Shown: positions 16,437-25,493, numbered from the stretch's first letter. The stretch: 64,000 nt of DNA from Rhizobiales bacterium CCH10-E5 (GCA_001556125.1 LSIG01000136.1:1-64000); one strand, 5' to 3'. Program-made: numbers and translations. Notes: generated by a model from the sequence alone, not told the origin.

Positions 16437-17183
16437 TCACGGCTTGAGATAGTCATGGATCTTGCGGCCGAAGGGCAGGGTGAGGTCGGCGATGCAGTGA
16501 TGGGCGCCCAGCACCCTGCGCACCGGCAGGTCGGCGACCGGCGCGTTGACATGCGGGACCAGATGCAGCCGGCCGGGGCCGATCCAGGAGCCCTTGACCG
16601 TGATCTCGGTCAGATTCAGCGCGACGAGCTGGCAGATCTCCGGCTCGCCATCGACACCGGGGATGATCTTGAGGTTGACCTGAGTCTTCGACAGCGTCGC
16701 CGTCGTCTTGGCGCCGTTGCCGGCGAGGCTCTCATGCTTGTAGCCCATCGTCCCCGTCGCGACCTGCTGGCCGGCATAGTCGAGCGTGCCGGTCAGGGTG
16801 TCCTTGACGAGTTCCAGCCTGGGATGGGCGTATTTCTTGGGGAAGCCCCAGATCTCGCGCCCGGCCGAGATCGGCGGCTCGACATCGAGATACATCTGCG
16901 AGACGAAATTAACCTCCTCCTCGCCGAAGCGGCAGGGGATGACGATGCCGGTCTCGGTATAGCTGCCGAAGCCGGAGGAATCCGGCATCTTGATCCACTC
17001 GTAATGGACGACCGGCTCCGCCAGCGGCTGCAGCGGCTCGGGCAGATGGTGGCGGATCAGTTCGGGATCGGTCTCGTAGCTGATGATCATGTATTCGCGG
17101 TCGATGAAGCGATAGGGCCCGGCCGGATAGCTTGGGCCCGCGAGCGGCATCGAGGGCAGGTCGAGGATCTGCTGGCGGTTCAT
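16437..17183 (-). CDS. adc: Acetoacetate decarboxylase
   Basis: The product is 248 aa from the ATG at 17183 (MNRQQILDLPSMPLAGPSYP), the standard start of the family. It keeps the Schiff-base lysine pair in REIWGFPKKYA (K116, K117) and the active-site Glu in SYTETGIVIPC (E77). The enzyme converts acetoacetate to acetone and carbon dioxide. The gene follows the 3-hydroxybutyrate dehydrogenase-like gene by 13 bases on the same strand, so the pair would take 3-hydroxybutyrate through acetoacetate to acetone, a route linked to polyhydroxybutyrate turnover. Length and motifs are complete. Confidence 0.92.
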   Translation of the reverse strand: MNRQQILDLPSMPLAGPSYPAGPYRFIDREYMIISYETDPELIRHHLPEPLQPLAEPVVHYEWIKMPDSSGFGSYTETGIVIPCRFGEEEVNFVSQMYLDVEPPISAGREIWGFPKKYAHPRLELVKDTLTGTLDYAGQQVATGTMGYKHESLAGNGAKTTATLSKTQVNLKIIPGVDGEPEICQLVALNLTEITVKGSWIGPGRLHLVPHVNAPVADLPVRRVLGAHHCIADLTLPFGRKIHDYLKP

Positions 17184-17196
17184 GGCGAGGCTCCCC

Positions 17197-17979
17197 TTAC
17201 TGTGCGGTCCAGCCGCCATCGACCGGCAGGATCACGCCCGTGATCGAGCGCGCCAGGTCGGAGGCCAGGAACACAGCCAGGCCCGCGACCTCCTCGGCGG
17301 TGACGAACTGCTTGGTCGGCTGGGCATGCAGCAGCACGTCGGCGATGACCTGCTCGCGCGTCAGGCCGCGCGCCGCCATGGTTTCGGGAACCTGCTTCTC
17401 GACCAGCGGCGTCCAGACATAGCCGGGGCAGATCGCGTTCACGGTGACGCCGAAGGTGGCGGCTTCCAGCGCGACCGTCTTGGTCAACCCCGCGATGCCG
17501 TGCTTGGCGGCGACATAGGCCGATTTGAACGGCGAGGCGACGAGCGCATGGGCGGAGGCCGTGTTGATGATGCGGCCGAAGCGACGCGCCTTCATGCCGG
17601 GCAGGGCCGCGCGGATGGCGTGGAAGGCGGCGGAGAGGTTGATCGCCAGGATCGCGTCCCATTTTTCGACCGGGAATTCCTCGACCGGCGCGACGAACTG
17701 GATGCCGGCATTGTTGACGAGGATGTCGACCGCGCCGAACTCGGCCTCGACGCCTGCGATCATCGCGGCAATCGCTGCGCCATCGGCCATGTCGGCGGCG
17801 CTGTAGCGCGCCTCGACGCCGAAATCTCGCGCGATGGCGGCGCGCTCCCGCTCGATCGCGTCAGCCTCGCCGAAGCCGTTGATCACGACATTCGCCCCCT
17901 CTCGCGCATAGGCGCGAGCCATCGCCAGCCCGATGCCGGAGGTCGAGCCGGTCACGATCGCAGTTCTGCCCTTCAGCAT
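17197..17979 (-). CDS. 3-hydroxybutyrate dehydrogenase-like SDR
   Basis: The product is 260 aa. It is a classical SDR: TGSTSGIG cofactor loop (11-17), NNAG (89-92), catalytic S142, Y155 and K159 (SAYVAAKHG), and the 3-hydroxybutyrate dehydrogenase hallmarks NAICPGYVWTPLVEKQ and a conserved C-terminal GGWTAQ. It oxidises D-3-hydroxybutyrate to acetoacetate with NAD. It is the first gene of a two-gene unit with acetoacetate decarboxylase. A GGGGG stretch precedes the start. Other SDR substrates cannot be excluded by sequence alone, but the neighbour supports the assignment. Confidence 0.88.
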   Translation of the reverse strand: MLKGRTAIVTGSTSGIGLAMARAYAREGANVVINGFGEADAIERERAAIARDFGVEARYSAADMADGAAIAAMIAGVEAEFGAVDILVNNAGIQFVAPVEEFPVEKWDAILAINLSAAFHAIRAALPGMKARRFGRIINTASAHALVASPFKSAYVAAKHGIAGLTKTVALEAATFGVTVNAICPGYVWTPLVEKQVPETMAARGLTREQVIADVLLHAQPTKQFVTAEEVAGLAVFLASDLARSITGVILPVDGGWTAQ

Positions 17980-18140
17980 GATGGTGTCCCCCTATCCCAA
18001 TGACGCCTGAAGACAGGGTTGGCCTAGCACGGGCGATGCCGCCCGGCCGGGCGGATTGGCCAGGGAACGGGCCGTTGCGGGGTGCCAGCGCGATTTCGCA
18101 GCAAGAACGCGCGCCGGGCCAGCGACCAGGGCAGCCGCGC

Positions 18141-18875
18141 TCAGAAGCGCGGTTCGGGCAGGCTTTCGACGAGCCGGCTCAGGCCGCTGCTGTAGCGTTC
18201 GCGCAGATCCGCCCAATAGGGATGCTGGGCGGTGAATTTGGCGAGTTGCGCCGCCTGCAGGCTACCGGCCTCATAGCGCAGCAGGTCGATCGGCGGCGCG
18301 ACCGAGAGGTTGCTGCGGATGGTGGCGTCGAAGGAGAGAAGAGCGAGCTTGGCCGCCTCGTCGAGCCCGCTGCGCATCGTCAGGGCGCGGTCGAGGATCG
18401 GCTTGCCGTATTTGGTCTCGCCGAGTTGCAGGAAGGGGTTGCGGCTCGAGGCCTCCACGAAATTCCCGGCCGAGTAGACCTGGAACAGGCGGTGGCCGTC
18501 CTCGGCGATCTGGCCGCCGACGAGGAAACTCGCGCTGGGATCGCCATAGGGTTCGACGAAGCTGCGGTTGAGCCGCATCACCTCGCGCAGCACGCTGCCG
18601 ACGATCTGCGCCACGTCGAACAGGCTGCGGGCGGCGAGAATGTCGCCCTCGGGTCCGACCGCGCCACCGCCGCCGGCATTCTGGCGGATCATGCTGATCA
18701 CCGCCTGGGTCGTGGCGAGATTGCCGGCCGACAGGATGGCGACGACGCGTTCGCCCGGCTTCTCGAAGAGCGCGAGCTTCTTGACGGTCGAGATCTGATC
18801 GACACCGGCACTGGTCCGGGAATCGGAGGCCAGCACGAGGCCCGTCGGCAGCCAGATGCCGAGGCAATAGGTCAT
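18141..18875 (-). CDS. Anbu-type proteasome-related peptidase
   Basis: The product is 244 aa. It starts Met-Thr-Tyr-Cys, so Met removal would expose a Thr1 nucleophile, followed by LGIWLPTGLVLASDSRTSAG (SDSRTSAG matches the conserved Anbu/HslV/proteasome-beta motif), then STVKKLALFE with the active-site Lys and VVAILSAGNLA. Anbu proteins form helical, lock-washer assemblies of the Ntn hydrolase fold. Usual Anbu partners (ATP-grasp, alpha-E, transglutaminase-like genes) are not here; the neighbours are an AraC regulator and metabolic genes. The substrate is unknown. Confidence 0.85.
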   Translation of the reverse strand: MTYCLGIWLPTGLVLASDSRTSAGVDQISTVKKLALFEKPGERVVAILSAGNLATTQAVISMIRQNAGGGGAVGPEGDILAARSLFDVAQIVGSVLREVMRLNRSFVEPYGDPSASFLVGGQIAEDGHRLFQVYSAGNFVEASSRNPFLQLGETKYGKPILDRALTMRSGLDEAAKLALLSFDATIRSNLSVAPPIDLLRYEAGSLQAAQLAKFTAQHPYWADLRERYSSGLSRLVESLPEPRF

Positions 18876-18906
18876 GATCGCGGTCCCCCCTGCTGCGACA
18901 GCCCGG

Positions 18907-19788
18907 TTATGACATGGTGCGCGCGCCGGCGTGACGCCGGATCTGCGCCCGCATGCTGCGCAGGCTGGCGAAGCCGCAGCGCCGGACGATCTCCTCGATC
19001 GGGAGTTGCTTCGCCTCGATCAGACGCAGGGCCTGCCCCGTGCGTCGCTGCTGGATGTAGCGATAGGGCGAGACGCCGACCTGAGCCTGGAACTCCCGCG
19101 CGAAGTGAAACAGGCTCAGTCCGGCGATGCCGGAGAGCTCGGTCAGGGACAGGTCCTTGCCGAGGTTGTCCTCGATATAGGCCAGGACCCGGCGGATCTC
19201 GATGCGCCGATAGGTCGAGCGCTCGCGGTGGCGGGCGGCACAGCGCAGCAGGCTGCCCGCGAGATGAGTCACGGCGCTGTCGAGAAAGAGCCGCGAGGCG
19301 TCGTCGGTGCGGGCTAGTTCCATCCACAACGACCGGCAGGCCGCCTCGAGACCGTTGTTCTTGAAGTAATGGCCGATCAAGGGCCGCAGCGCCGCCTCCT
19401 CGTCGGCGAAGAGCTCGTCGTCGAGATCGGTCAGGAGTCCGCCGCTCCAGGTGAGAACGAGGAGCCGTGTCGGTCCGGCGATCTCGTAGCGCACCTCGGT
19501 ACCGGGCGGCACGAGCAGGAAGTCGCCGCGGCTGCGCGGCCTCTGACGCCAGCCGTCGCCGTAATCGAAACGCGTGGGGCAGGCGGCCTTCAGCGGCAGG
19601 CCGAGAACCCAATCCGTGCTGGCGATGTCGGTGAAGTCGTGCGGCTGCTGGTCGACGACGAAGCCATGGAACTGGCTCCAGAAATGGGTCCGGTGCTCCT
19701 GTGGAAACTGCGAATAGGCCGAGGAGCGATAGAACTCCGCGAAGGAGCGTCTCGGCCGGCCAAGGCTGGCGATGGCATGCATGGTCAT
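18907..19788 (-). CDS. AraC-family transcriptional regulator
   Basis: The product is 293 aa from the ATG at 19788, which follows AGGAGG. The C-terminal third holds the double HTH of AraC/XylS: IEDNLGKDLSLTELSGIAGLSLFHFAREFQ, then GVSPYRYIQQRRTGQA and IEEIVRRCGFASLRS. The N-terminal part is a cupin-like sensing domain (FLLVPPGTEVRYEI) of the AraC-binding-like type. It is oriented away from the TPR protein gene and shares its 250-base intergenic region, so it may regulate that gene, or the Anbu gene downstream of it on the same strand (31 bases). Confidence 0.88.
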   Translation of the reverse strand: MTMHAIASLGRPRRSFAEFYRSSAYSQFPQEHRTHFWSQFHGFVVDQQPHDFTDIASTDWVLGLPLKAACPTRFDYGDGWRQRPRSRGDFLLVPPGTEVRYEIAGPTRLLVLTWSGGLLTDLDDELFADEEAALRPLIGHYFKNNGLEAACRSLWMELARTDDASRLFLDSAVTHLAGSLLRCAARHRERSTYRRIEIRRVLAYIEDNLGKDLSLTELSGIAGLSLFHFAREFQAQVGVSPYRYIQQRRTGQALRLIEAKQLPIEEIVRRCGFASLRSMRAQIRRHAGARTMS

Positions 19789-20042
19789 CGGTCCTCCTTT
19801 CACCTCAGCATGACGAATGCGTTGCACCGCACAAAGCGGAGATCACGCTGCGGGACGTGGTCTTGCGGGGCCTCCAGCGGCCTTCGCCGCAAGATCGCGC
19901 CGTCGCGTCGTCGCAAGATGGTTTGCGCTCGGCTAGCCTCTCGCAAGTGCAAAAGCGGCTTCCAGCGAGCGAAAGGTGCGGATGTGATGTCTGATCCCGC
20001 AAGCGTGTACCGCCTCACGGGGTTTTCCGGCGGAGCCCCGTC

Positions 20043-21359
20043 ATGATCGACGCCTTCGGCTCCGAACATGCCGTCGCGCAGCCCGCCGCAACGGCCGCCT
20101 TTGCAAACGCAGTCCACGCCCTCGCCAGCCACCGGCCCCATGCCTGTGCCCATCTCGAGGACGCGTTGCAGGTCGCGCCGACGCTGACGGCAGCGCATGC
20201 GCTCGCTGGCATGGCGGGCGTCCTGCTCGCGGGCAGGGCTTCCCTGGTCGAAGCCGCAACGCGGCTGCAACGGGCGCGTCTCTCGATCGACCGGAACGAC
20301 GGAGCGACAGTCTTCGAGCGGGCTCTGGTGAATGCGCTGGACAACGCCGTGTCAGGGCGGCTGCGGGCGGCGGCCGATGTCCTCGACGATTTCCTCTATC
20401 GCGAGCCCAACGCCTTTCTAGCGGCCAAGCTCTCCCATGCGCTGCGCTTCATGACCGGCGATGTCGACGGCATGGTCAGTCTGACGGCGCGGCTCAGCAG
20501 CGAATGCGAGCGCTCGAATGCCGGCTATGGCTACCTGCTGGGCTGCCACGCCTTCGGACTGGAGGAGATCGGCCGGCTGAACGAGGCGGAGCGCGTCGGG
20601 CGCGCGGCACTGGAGATCGCGCCCGACGATGCATGGGGGCTGCATGCGGTCGCCCATGTCTTCGAAACGCGGAACCAGGTCGCCGAGGGAAGCGGCTGGC
20701 TGGAGGCGCATCGCGGCGTCTGGACCCGCTGCAACAACCTGTCGCGCCACTTTGCCTGGCATCTCGCCCTGTTCGCGCTCGGCCGCGGCGATCACGAATC
20801 CGTGCTCGACATCTATGACCGCGAGGTCGCCGGCGATCTCGACGGGGATTTCCGCGACTTCGCCAATGCCGCTTCGATGTTGTGGCGCCTGCGCCAGGCC
20901 GGCATCGATCCGGGAGAGGCCCGCTGGGCTGCGCTTTCAGAAGTTGCCGAGCGGCATGCCCGCAACACGACCCTGGTTTTCGGACAGCTCCATTTCCTGC
21001 TCGCGCTGATCGGCGCCGGCCGACTGGACGAGGCGGTCGATCTCGCTGATTTCATTCATGAATCCGGCCGCTCCACCACCGACCAGGCGAATGTCTCCCG
21101 CAATGTCGGCGCCGAGCTCGCCTCCGCCTTGGTGCAGGCCGAACGCGGGGCCGGACTTCAGGCGCCGGTCGGTTTCCTGGCGCGCCGGCTGCACCGGCTC
21201 GGCGGCAGCCATGCCCAGCGCGACGTCTTCCTTCAGGCCCTCGCGCGGATGGCGCAGGAGGCAGGGGACGCTGTCGGCTTGCGGCAGGTGCTGGCCGTGA
21301 GGCGGCGGCACAAGGCCGACGACCGCCCCGTAACCGAGTGGCTCGCGCGCTCGAATTGA
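20043..21359 (+). CDS. Tetratricopeptide repeat protein of the TTC38-like type
   Basis: The product is 438 aa. Helical repeats run through most of the chain; the stretch LHAVAHVFETRN, then GSGWLEAHRGVWTRCNNL and HFAWHLALFALGRGDHES carries the signature of the TTC38-like (tetratricopeptide repeat protein 38) family, shared by bacteria and animals. No enzyme motif is seen, so it is most likely a protein-interaction scaffold, cytoplasmic since no signal peptide is present. It lies between a divergent AraC regulator and a co-directional membrane protein gene 40 bases downstream. The function in bacteria is unknown. Confidence 0.75.
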   Translation: MIDAFGSEHAVAQPAATAAFANAVHALASHRPHACAHLEDALQVAPTLTAAHALAGMAGVLLAGRASLVEAATRLQRARLSIDRNDGATVFERALVNALDNAVSGRLRAAADVLDDFLYREPNAFLAAKLSHALRFMTGDVDGMVSLTARLSSECERSNAGYGYLLGCHAFGLEEIGRLNEAERVGRAALEIAPDDAWGLHAVAHVFETRNQVAEGSGWLEAHRGVWTRCNNLSRHFAWHLALFALGRGDHESVLDIYDREVAGDLDGDFRDFANAASMLWRLRQAGIDPGEARWAALSEVAERHARNTTLVFGQLHFLLALIGAGRLDEAVDLADFIHESGRSTTDQANVSRNVGAELASALVQAERGAGLQAPVGFLARRLHRLGGSHAQRDVFLQALARMAQEAGDAVGLRQVLAVRRRHKADDRPVTEWLARSN

Positions 21360-21399
21360 AGGCCAGCCGATCCAGACGGATCCGATGGGGAGAACGACG

Positions 21400-22032
21400 A
21401 TGACGATGACGGCCGATGCGAGACCCGCGACCATCAGCAACCGGACCATGATCCATCTCTTCGCGGGCGGCCTTGCCGGCCTGTTGGTCTGGGAGATCTG
21501 GGCCCGGGTGCTGACCAAGGCGGTGCTGGGCTATCCGCTCGAGCCGGCCGGGCTGATCGACGCGATCGCGCAGCATCGGCTCGGCCTGTCGGTCCCCCAC
21601 CTGATCCGCGAGGCGCTGCATTACGGCGTCGGCATCGTCGGCTATCCGGTCTTCTATTTCATCGTGTCGCGCTTCGTGCCGCGCTGGCCGCTGGTGCTCG
21701 ACGCCATCGTCCTCGTGACCTTCAGCGCCGGCGTCGCCGGGCTGATCGCGGCGGGAACCTTCGCTCCGATCCATTTCATCTTTTGGACCGCCGCGGTCGG
21801 CCTGATCGCGACGCGGGCGATAAACCGCAGCCGGCTGATCGCGGACGCCATCACCTGGGGCAATTTCACCTGGTTCAACGCGCTCGGCCTGATGGCGCCG
21901 ATCGGCGGCCTCTCCTTCTACCTGCTCGGGGAAGGGGGCGAGCTCTCCTACATGAGCTTCGTCGGCCATGTGATCTACGGCGCCATCGCGGTGTGGCTGT
22001 TCGAGCGGCTCGAAGGCAACGACCGGTCCTGA
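21400..22032 (+). CDS. Multi-pass membrane protein of unknown function
   Basis: The product is 210 aa from the ATG at 21400, with GGGGAGA seven bases upstream. About five hydrophobic segments are visible: MIHLFAGGLAGLLVWEIWAR, the region around VGIVGYPVFYFIVS, a long stretch LVLDAIVLVTFSAGVAGLIAA with FIFWTAAVGLIA, WFNALGLMAPIGGLSFYLLG and VGHVIYGAIAVWLF. No family is recognised; conserved His, Trp and Asn in membrane parts are notable. It is in line with the TPR gene before and the patatin gene after (63 bases). Confidence 0.7.
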   Translation: MTMTADARPATISNRTMIHLFAGGLAGLLVWEIWARVLTKAVLGYPLEPAGLIDAIAQHRLGLSVPHLIREALHYGVGIVGYPVFYFIVSRFVPRWPLVLDAIVLVTFSAGVAGLIAAGTFAPIHFIFWTAAVGLIATRAINRSRLIADAITWGNFTWFNALGLMAPIGGLSFYLLGEGGELSYMSFVGHVIYGAIAVWLFERLEGNDRS

Positions 22033-22095
22033 CCGCCCCGAAGCGCCACCGCCGCCAGCAGCGGCCCCTTTGCGAGAGAGAAGGAACGCATCGTC

Positions 22096-23265
22096 ATGAG
22101 CGCGCCGATCCGAGCCAAGCCTGCGGATTTCGACAAGAAGATCGGGCTCGTCCTGCAGGGCGGCGGTGCGCTCGGCAGCTATCAGGCGGGGGTCTACGAG
22201 GCGCTGGCGGAGGCCGGTTACCATCCTGACTGGGTGGCCGGCATCTCGATCGGCGCCATCAACGGCGCGATCATCGCCGGCAACGCGCCGGCGGAGCGGG
22301 TGGCAAGGCTGCGCGGATTCTGGGAGCGCGTCACCGCACCGGTGACGAGCTTCCCCTTCCTGCCCTTCTCGCAGGCGATGAACCGGCGCTGGCATGCGAC
22401 GAGCGCCCTGCTGTTCGGCCAGTCCGGTTTCTTCGCGCCGCGCCCGCTGACGGATTGGTTCTCTTCGCCGGTGAGCTACTACGATACCGCCGCTCTGCGC
22501 AGCACGCTGGAAGCCTTCATCGATTTCGACCGGCTGAATGCCCGCGAGACGCGCTTCAGCGTCGGTGCCGCCAATGTCAGGACGGGCGACTTCGCCTATT
22601 TCGACAGCCGCGAAATGCGGATCGGACCGGAGCATATCATGGCGAGCGCAGCGCTGCCGCCAGGCTTCCCGCCCGTCGAGATCGAGGGCGAGCATTACTG
22701 GGATGGCGGCCTGGTTTCCAACACGCCGCTGCAATACGTCCTCGATTACGTGCCGCGGCGCAGCCGGCTCACTTTCCAGGTCGATGTCTTCAACGCCGAG
22801 GGCCGGCTGCCGGACGATCTGGACAGCGCGATGGAGCGCGAGAAGGACATCCGCTATTCGAGCCGCACGCGCGCCGCGACGGACATGGCCCGCGTCATCC
22901 ACGACGTCCGCCACAACATCAACAGCCTGATCGAGCGCCTGCCCGAGGATCTGCGCCGCAGCAAGGAGGCGCAGTTCCTCTACGAATTCGGCTGCGTGAC
23001 CCGGATGGACATCGTGCGGCTGAGCTACCGGCCTGTCGAAGCGCAGGGCCCGTCGAAAGACTACGAATTCAGCGCCGCCACGATGGAGGCGCGCTGGGCC
23101 CAGGGGATACAGGATGCGCAGAGCGCCCTGTCCGGCAGTCCCTGGCTGGAGCCGATGCCGGAGGAACTCGGCGCCCGCCTGTTCGATGGCGCCTGGGCGA
23201 CCAATGCCCCGGCCCAGACGAGCCTGCTGGCCCGCAGCCGCCCCGCTGCCGCGGAAGCGGGCTGA
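22096..23265 (+). CDS. Patatin-like phospholipase with DUF3734 C-terminal domain
   Basis: The product is 389 aa. The patatin catalytic dyad is intact: oxyanion motif GGGALGSYQAG (22-32), nucleophile S51 in GISIGA, and D203 in WDGGLVSNT. The C-terminal part after about residue 280 fits the DUF3734 extension found in alphaproteobacterial members, which often lie close to 3-hydroxybutyrate dehydrogenase genes, as here within 5 kb. It is predicted to be a lipid acyl hydrolase, cytoplasmic or at the inner membrane face, with no signal peptide. It begins a tight run of five genes up to 25696. Confidence 0.9.
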   Translation: MSAPIRAKPADFDKKIGLVLQGGGALGSYQAGVYEALAEAGYHPDWVAGISIGAINGAIIAGNAPAERVARLRGFWERVTAPVTSFPFLPFSQAMNRRWHATSALLFGQSGFFAPRPLTDWFSSPVSYYDTAALRSTLEAFIDFDRLNARETRFSVGAANVRTGDFAYFDSREMRIGPEHIMASAALPPGFPPVEIEGEHYWDGGLVSNTPLQYVLDYVPRRSRLTFQVDVFNAEGRLPDDLDSAMEREKDIRYSSRTRAATDMARVIHDVRHNINSLIERLPEDLRRSKEAQFLYEFGCVTRMDIVRLSYRPVEAQGPSKDYEFSAATMEARWAQGIQDAQSALSGSPWLEPMPEELGARLFDGAWATNAPAQTSLLARSRPAAAEAG

Positions 23266-23272
23266 GCACCCG

Positions 23273-23653
23273 ATGGGAGAGGCCGCGCTCATCGTTACGC
23301 TCGGCCAGGCCTGGCTGCTGGCGGGGCTCGGCGTCGCCCTCGCCTTCCTCCTGTTTGGCCTCGACCGGATCGATCCCGCAGCGCGCGGCGCTTATGGCTT
23401 TCGGCCGCTGCTGCTGCCGGGGCTGGTCCTGCTCTGGCCGCTGGTCGTCTGGCGCTGGCTGGACGCTGCGACGCAGACCGGACGCCCGCCCTCGCTGCGT
23501 CGACGGCACAAACGCGCCCATGCGGTGCTCTGGCTCATCCTCGCCGGCCTTCTGCCGCTCGTCCTCGGCACGGCTCTGGCTCTTCGCCAGCATGATCTGC
23601 CCGCGCCCGCCTCCCTGCGGATCGATGCCGACACCGATGAGGCGGAAGAATGA
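23273..23653 (+). CDS. Small membrane protein (unknown)
   Basis: The product is 126 aa, starting seven bases after the patatin stop. Three likely membrane helices: about 5-27 (VTLGQAWLLAGLGVALAFLL), 45-62 (LLLPGLVLLWPLVVWRW) and 84-102 (AVLWLILAGLLPLVLGTAL), with a basic loop between the second and third. I do not recognise it. Its stop overlaps the ATG of the ferric-reductase-like/Rieske gene (ATGA), so it may be a subunit of the same complex. Confidence 0.7.
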   Translation: MGEAALIVTLGQAWLLAGLGVALAFLLFGLDRIDPAARGAYGFRPLLLPGLVLLWPLVVWRWLDAATQTGRPPSLRRRHKRAHAVLWLILAGLLPLVLGTALALRQHDLPAPASLRIDADTDEAEE

Positions 23654-24705
23654 GCGTCGCCTATCGGCCGGTCGGCTGGACACGCAGCAAGATCATCTAT
23701 GACGCCGTGCTGCTGGCGGCGGTCGCGCTCTATCTCGTCGCCTTCCTTCGCTTCGCGCCCGCCGCCCGGCCGGCCAGCACCCTGCTCGATGCCCAGTCCC
23801 TGGCGATCAAGGCCTATGGCAGCTGCGCCTTCCTGCTGCTGACGCTCGTTCTGATGATCGGGCCGCTGGCGCGGCTCGACGAGCGCTTCCTGCCGCTCCT
23901 CTACAACCGCCGCCATTTCGGCGGGATCACCTGCGCGGTTGCTGCCAGCCATGCCATGGCGGTGTTCGACTGGTATTTCGCCTACAGCCCGCTCTCGCCC
24001 TGGGTCGCGCTGTTTGCGACCGATGTGGCCTCGGGCGAACTGCGCGGCCTGCCCTTCATCCCCTTCGGCGTGCTCGCCCTGTTGATCCTGCTCGTGCTGG
24101 CGGCGACCAGCCATGATTTCTGGCTCTCCTTCCTGGGTCCTCCCGTGTGGAAGGCGATCCATATGAGCGTCTATGGCGCCTATGGGCTGGTCGTGCTGCA
24201 TGTCGGCTTCGGGGCCCTGCAGGATGCGCGCAATCCGGGCCTGCCGCTGCTCGTCTGCGGAAGCGCGGGCGCGCTCATCGCGCTGCATCTCGCCGCGGCC
24301 TGGCGGGAACGCCGGCGCGACCGGCCGGCTGCGCTCAAGGCAGAGGGCTGGGTCACCGCCGGCCTGATCCGCGAGGTTCCCTCCGGGCGCGGGCTCGTCG
24401 TCCCGCTCGCGGACGGCTCTTCCGTCGCGATCTTCCGGGAGAACGACAGCCTGGCGGCGATCAGCAATCTCTGCGCCCATCAGAACGGTCCGCTCGGCGA
24501 GGGGAGGCTGCGCGACGGCTGCGTGATCTGCCCCTGGCACGGCTATGAGTACCGCCTGCGCGACGGCTGCGCGCCGGCACCCTTCACGGAACGCGTCGCG
24601 ACCTACCGGCTGCGTCTGGAGGGGGAGACGATCCTGCTCGACCCCCGTCCGAACCCGCTCGGCACGGCCGTCGAGCCTGTTGCGATCCCGGAGGCCTTGC
24701 GATGA
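23650..24705 (+). CDS. Ferric-reductase-like transmembrane domain fused to a Rieske [2Fe-2S] domain
   Basis: The product is 351 aa. Residues 1-220 have about six membrane helices of the ferric reductase-like type, with histidines suited to bind haem b at H101 (AASHAMAV), H171 and H184 (IHMSVYGAYGLVVLHVG). Residues about 240-335 form a soluble Rieske domain with C275-A-H277 and C294-P-W-H297, the full 2Fe-2S ligand set. The fusion suggests electron transfer between a membrane haem and a soluble iron-sulphur site. Topology places the Rieske part after the last helix, probably in the cytoplasm, where dioxygenase-type ferredoxins also sit. No flavin or NAD(P) domain is present, so the electron donor must be separate. 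Confidence 0.85.
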   Translation: MSVAYRPVGWTRSKIIYDAVLLAAVALYLVAFLRFAPAARPASTLLDAQSLAIKAYGSCAFLLLTLVLMIGPLARLDERFLPLLYNRRHFGGITCAVAASHAMAVFDWYFAYSPLSPWVALFATDVASGELRGLPFIPFGVLALLILLVLAATSHDFWLSFLGPPVWKAIHMSVYGAYGLVVLHVGFGALQDARNPGLPLLVCGSAGALIALHLAAAWRERRRDRPAALKAEGWVTAGLIREVPSGRGLVVPLADGSSVAIFRENDSLAAISNLCAHQNGPLGEGRLRDGCVICPWHGYEYRLRDGCAPAPFTERVATYRLRLEGETILLDPRPNPLGTAVEPVAIPEALR

Positions 24706-25493
24706 GCGGGCGGGTCGAGCCGGACGAGTTCTTCGTCGGCTGGAGCGGGCGGACAGGCCCGCGCCTCGGACGGTTTCTGGTCTTGGTGGCGATCCTCTGC
24801 CTCGCGGCCATGGGGCTCGGTGGCTATGGGCTCAGCCGTTCTGCGGACGATCCCGCCGGGGGCCTGCTGCGGCTCGGGGAGCGCGACGCGGCCGGCGGGC
24901 CGGTGCGCCCCGAGGAGTGGGGAGCGACGCAGGTCCTGCGCGGCCATGTCGCGCGCCTCGGCTATCCGCTGCTGCATCTGCCGCCGAGTGCGGCCTTTCC
25001 GCGGGGCCGGGTGATGCTGCTCGCGAGCGACGGCAAGAACGGCCCTGCGCTGCCGGCGGTGGCCGGGCCGATGGAGTTGCGCGGCAGCGTGTTGCGGCGC
25101 GGCAGCCTCGAGATGCTGGTTGTCGAGGGGGCCACTCTGCTGCCCGCTTCGCCCGAGCTTCGACCGGTCATGCAGGAGGCTCTCGGTCGCTGGCGCATCG
25201 CCGGGGAGATCTGCGACGGGAAATGCTATGCGGGAGCCATGCGCCCCGGCGCCGGGTTGTCGCACAAGGCCTGCGCCAATCTCTGCCTGACGGGCGAGGT
25301 GCCGGCCGTGTTCGCCACTGTGGACCCCGTCGCCGGCAGTTCGTTCCTGATGCTGGCTGGCGCCGATGGCGGGCCGATACCGGCGGCGCTGCTCGGCCGC
25401 GTCGGGATCCCGGTGACGCTGCAGGGCGAGGTCGAGCGGATCGGCAATGTGCTCGTCCTGCGCCTTGCCCCTGAGCCGGCGAGGCAGCCATGA
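24702..25493 (+). CDS. Membrane-anchored protein with a conserved four-Cys motif
   Basis: The product is 263 aa, ATGA-coupled to the Rieske fusion gene. One N-terminal membrane anchor (about 24-43) is followed by a soluble, probably periplasmic, domain. Its centre holds C171-DGK-C175-YAGAMRPG then H188-KA-C191-ANL-C195, two C-x3-C pairs with a His between them, a pattern suitable for metal, haem or a disulfide relay. Flanking parts are beta-rich. No family name is known to me. The operon position points to a redox partner or assembly factor of the haem/Rieske protein. Confidence 0.7.
   Translation: MSGRVEPDEFFVGWSGRTGPRLGRFLVLVAILCLAAMGLGGYGLSRSADDPAGGLLRLGERDAAGGPVRPEEWGATQVLRGHVARLGYPLLHLPPSAAFPRGRVMLLASDGKNGPALPAVAGPMELRGSVLRRGSLEMLVVEGATLLPASPELRPVMQEALGRWRIAGEICDGKCYAGAMRPGAGLSHKACANLCLTGEVPAVFATVDPVAGSSFLMLAGADGGPIPAALLGRVGIPVTLQGEVERIGNVLVLRLAPEPARQP

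Noticed and set aside
21052..23292. A long minus-strand open frame of over 700 codons
   Set aside because: It is antisense to the membrane protein and patatin genes and shows no family motif.
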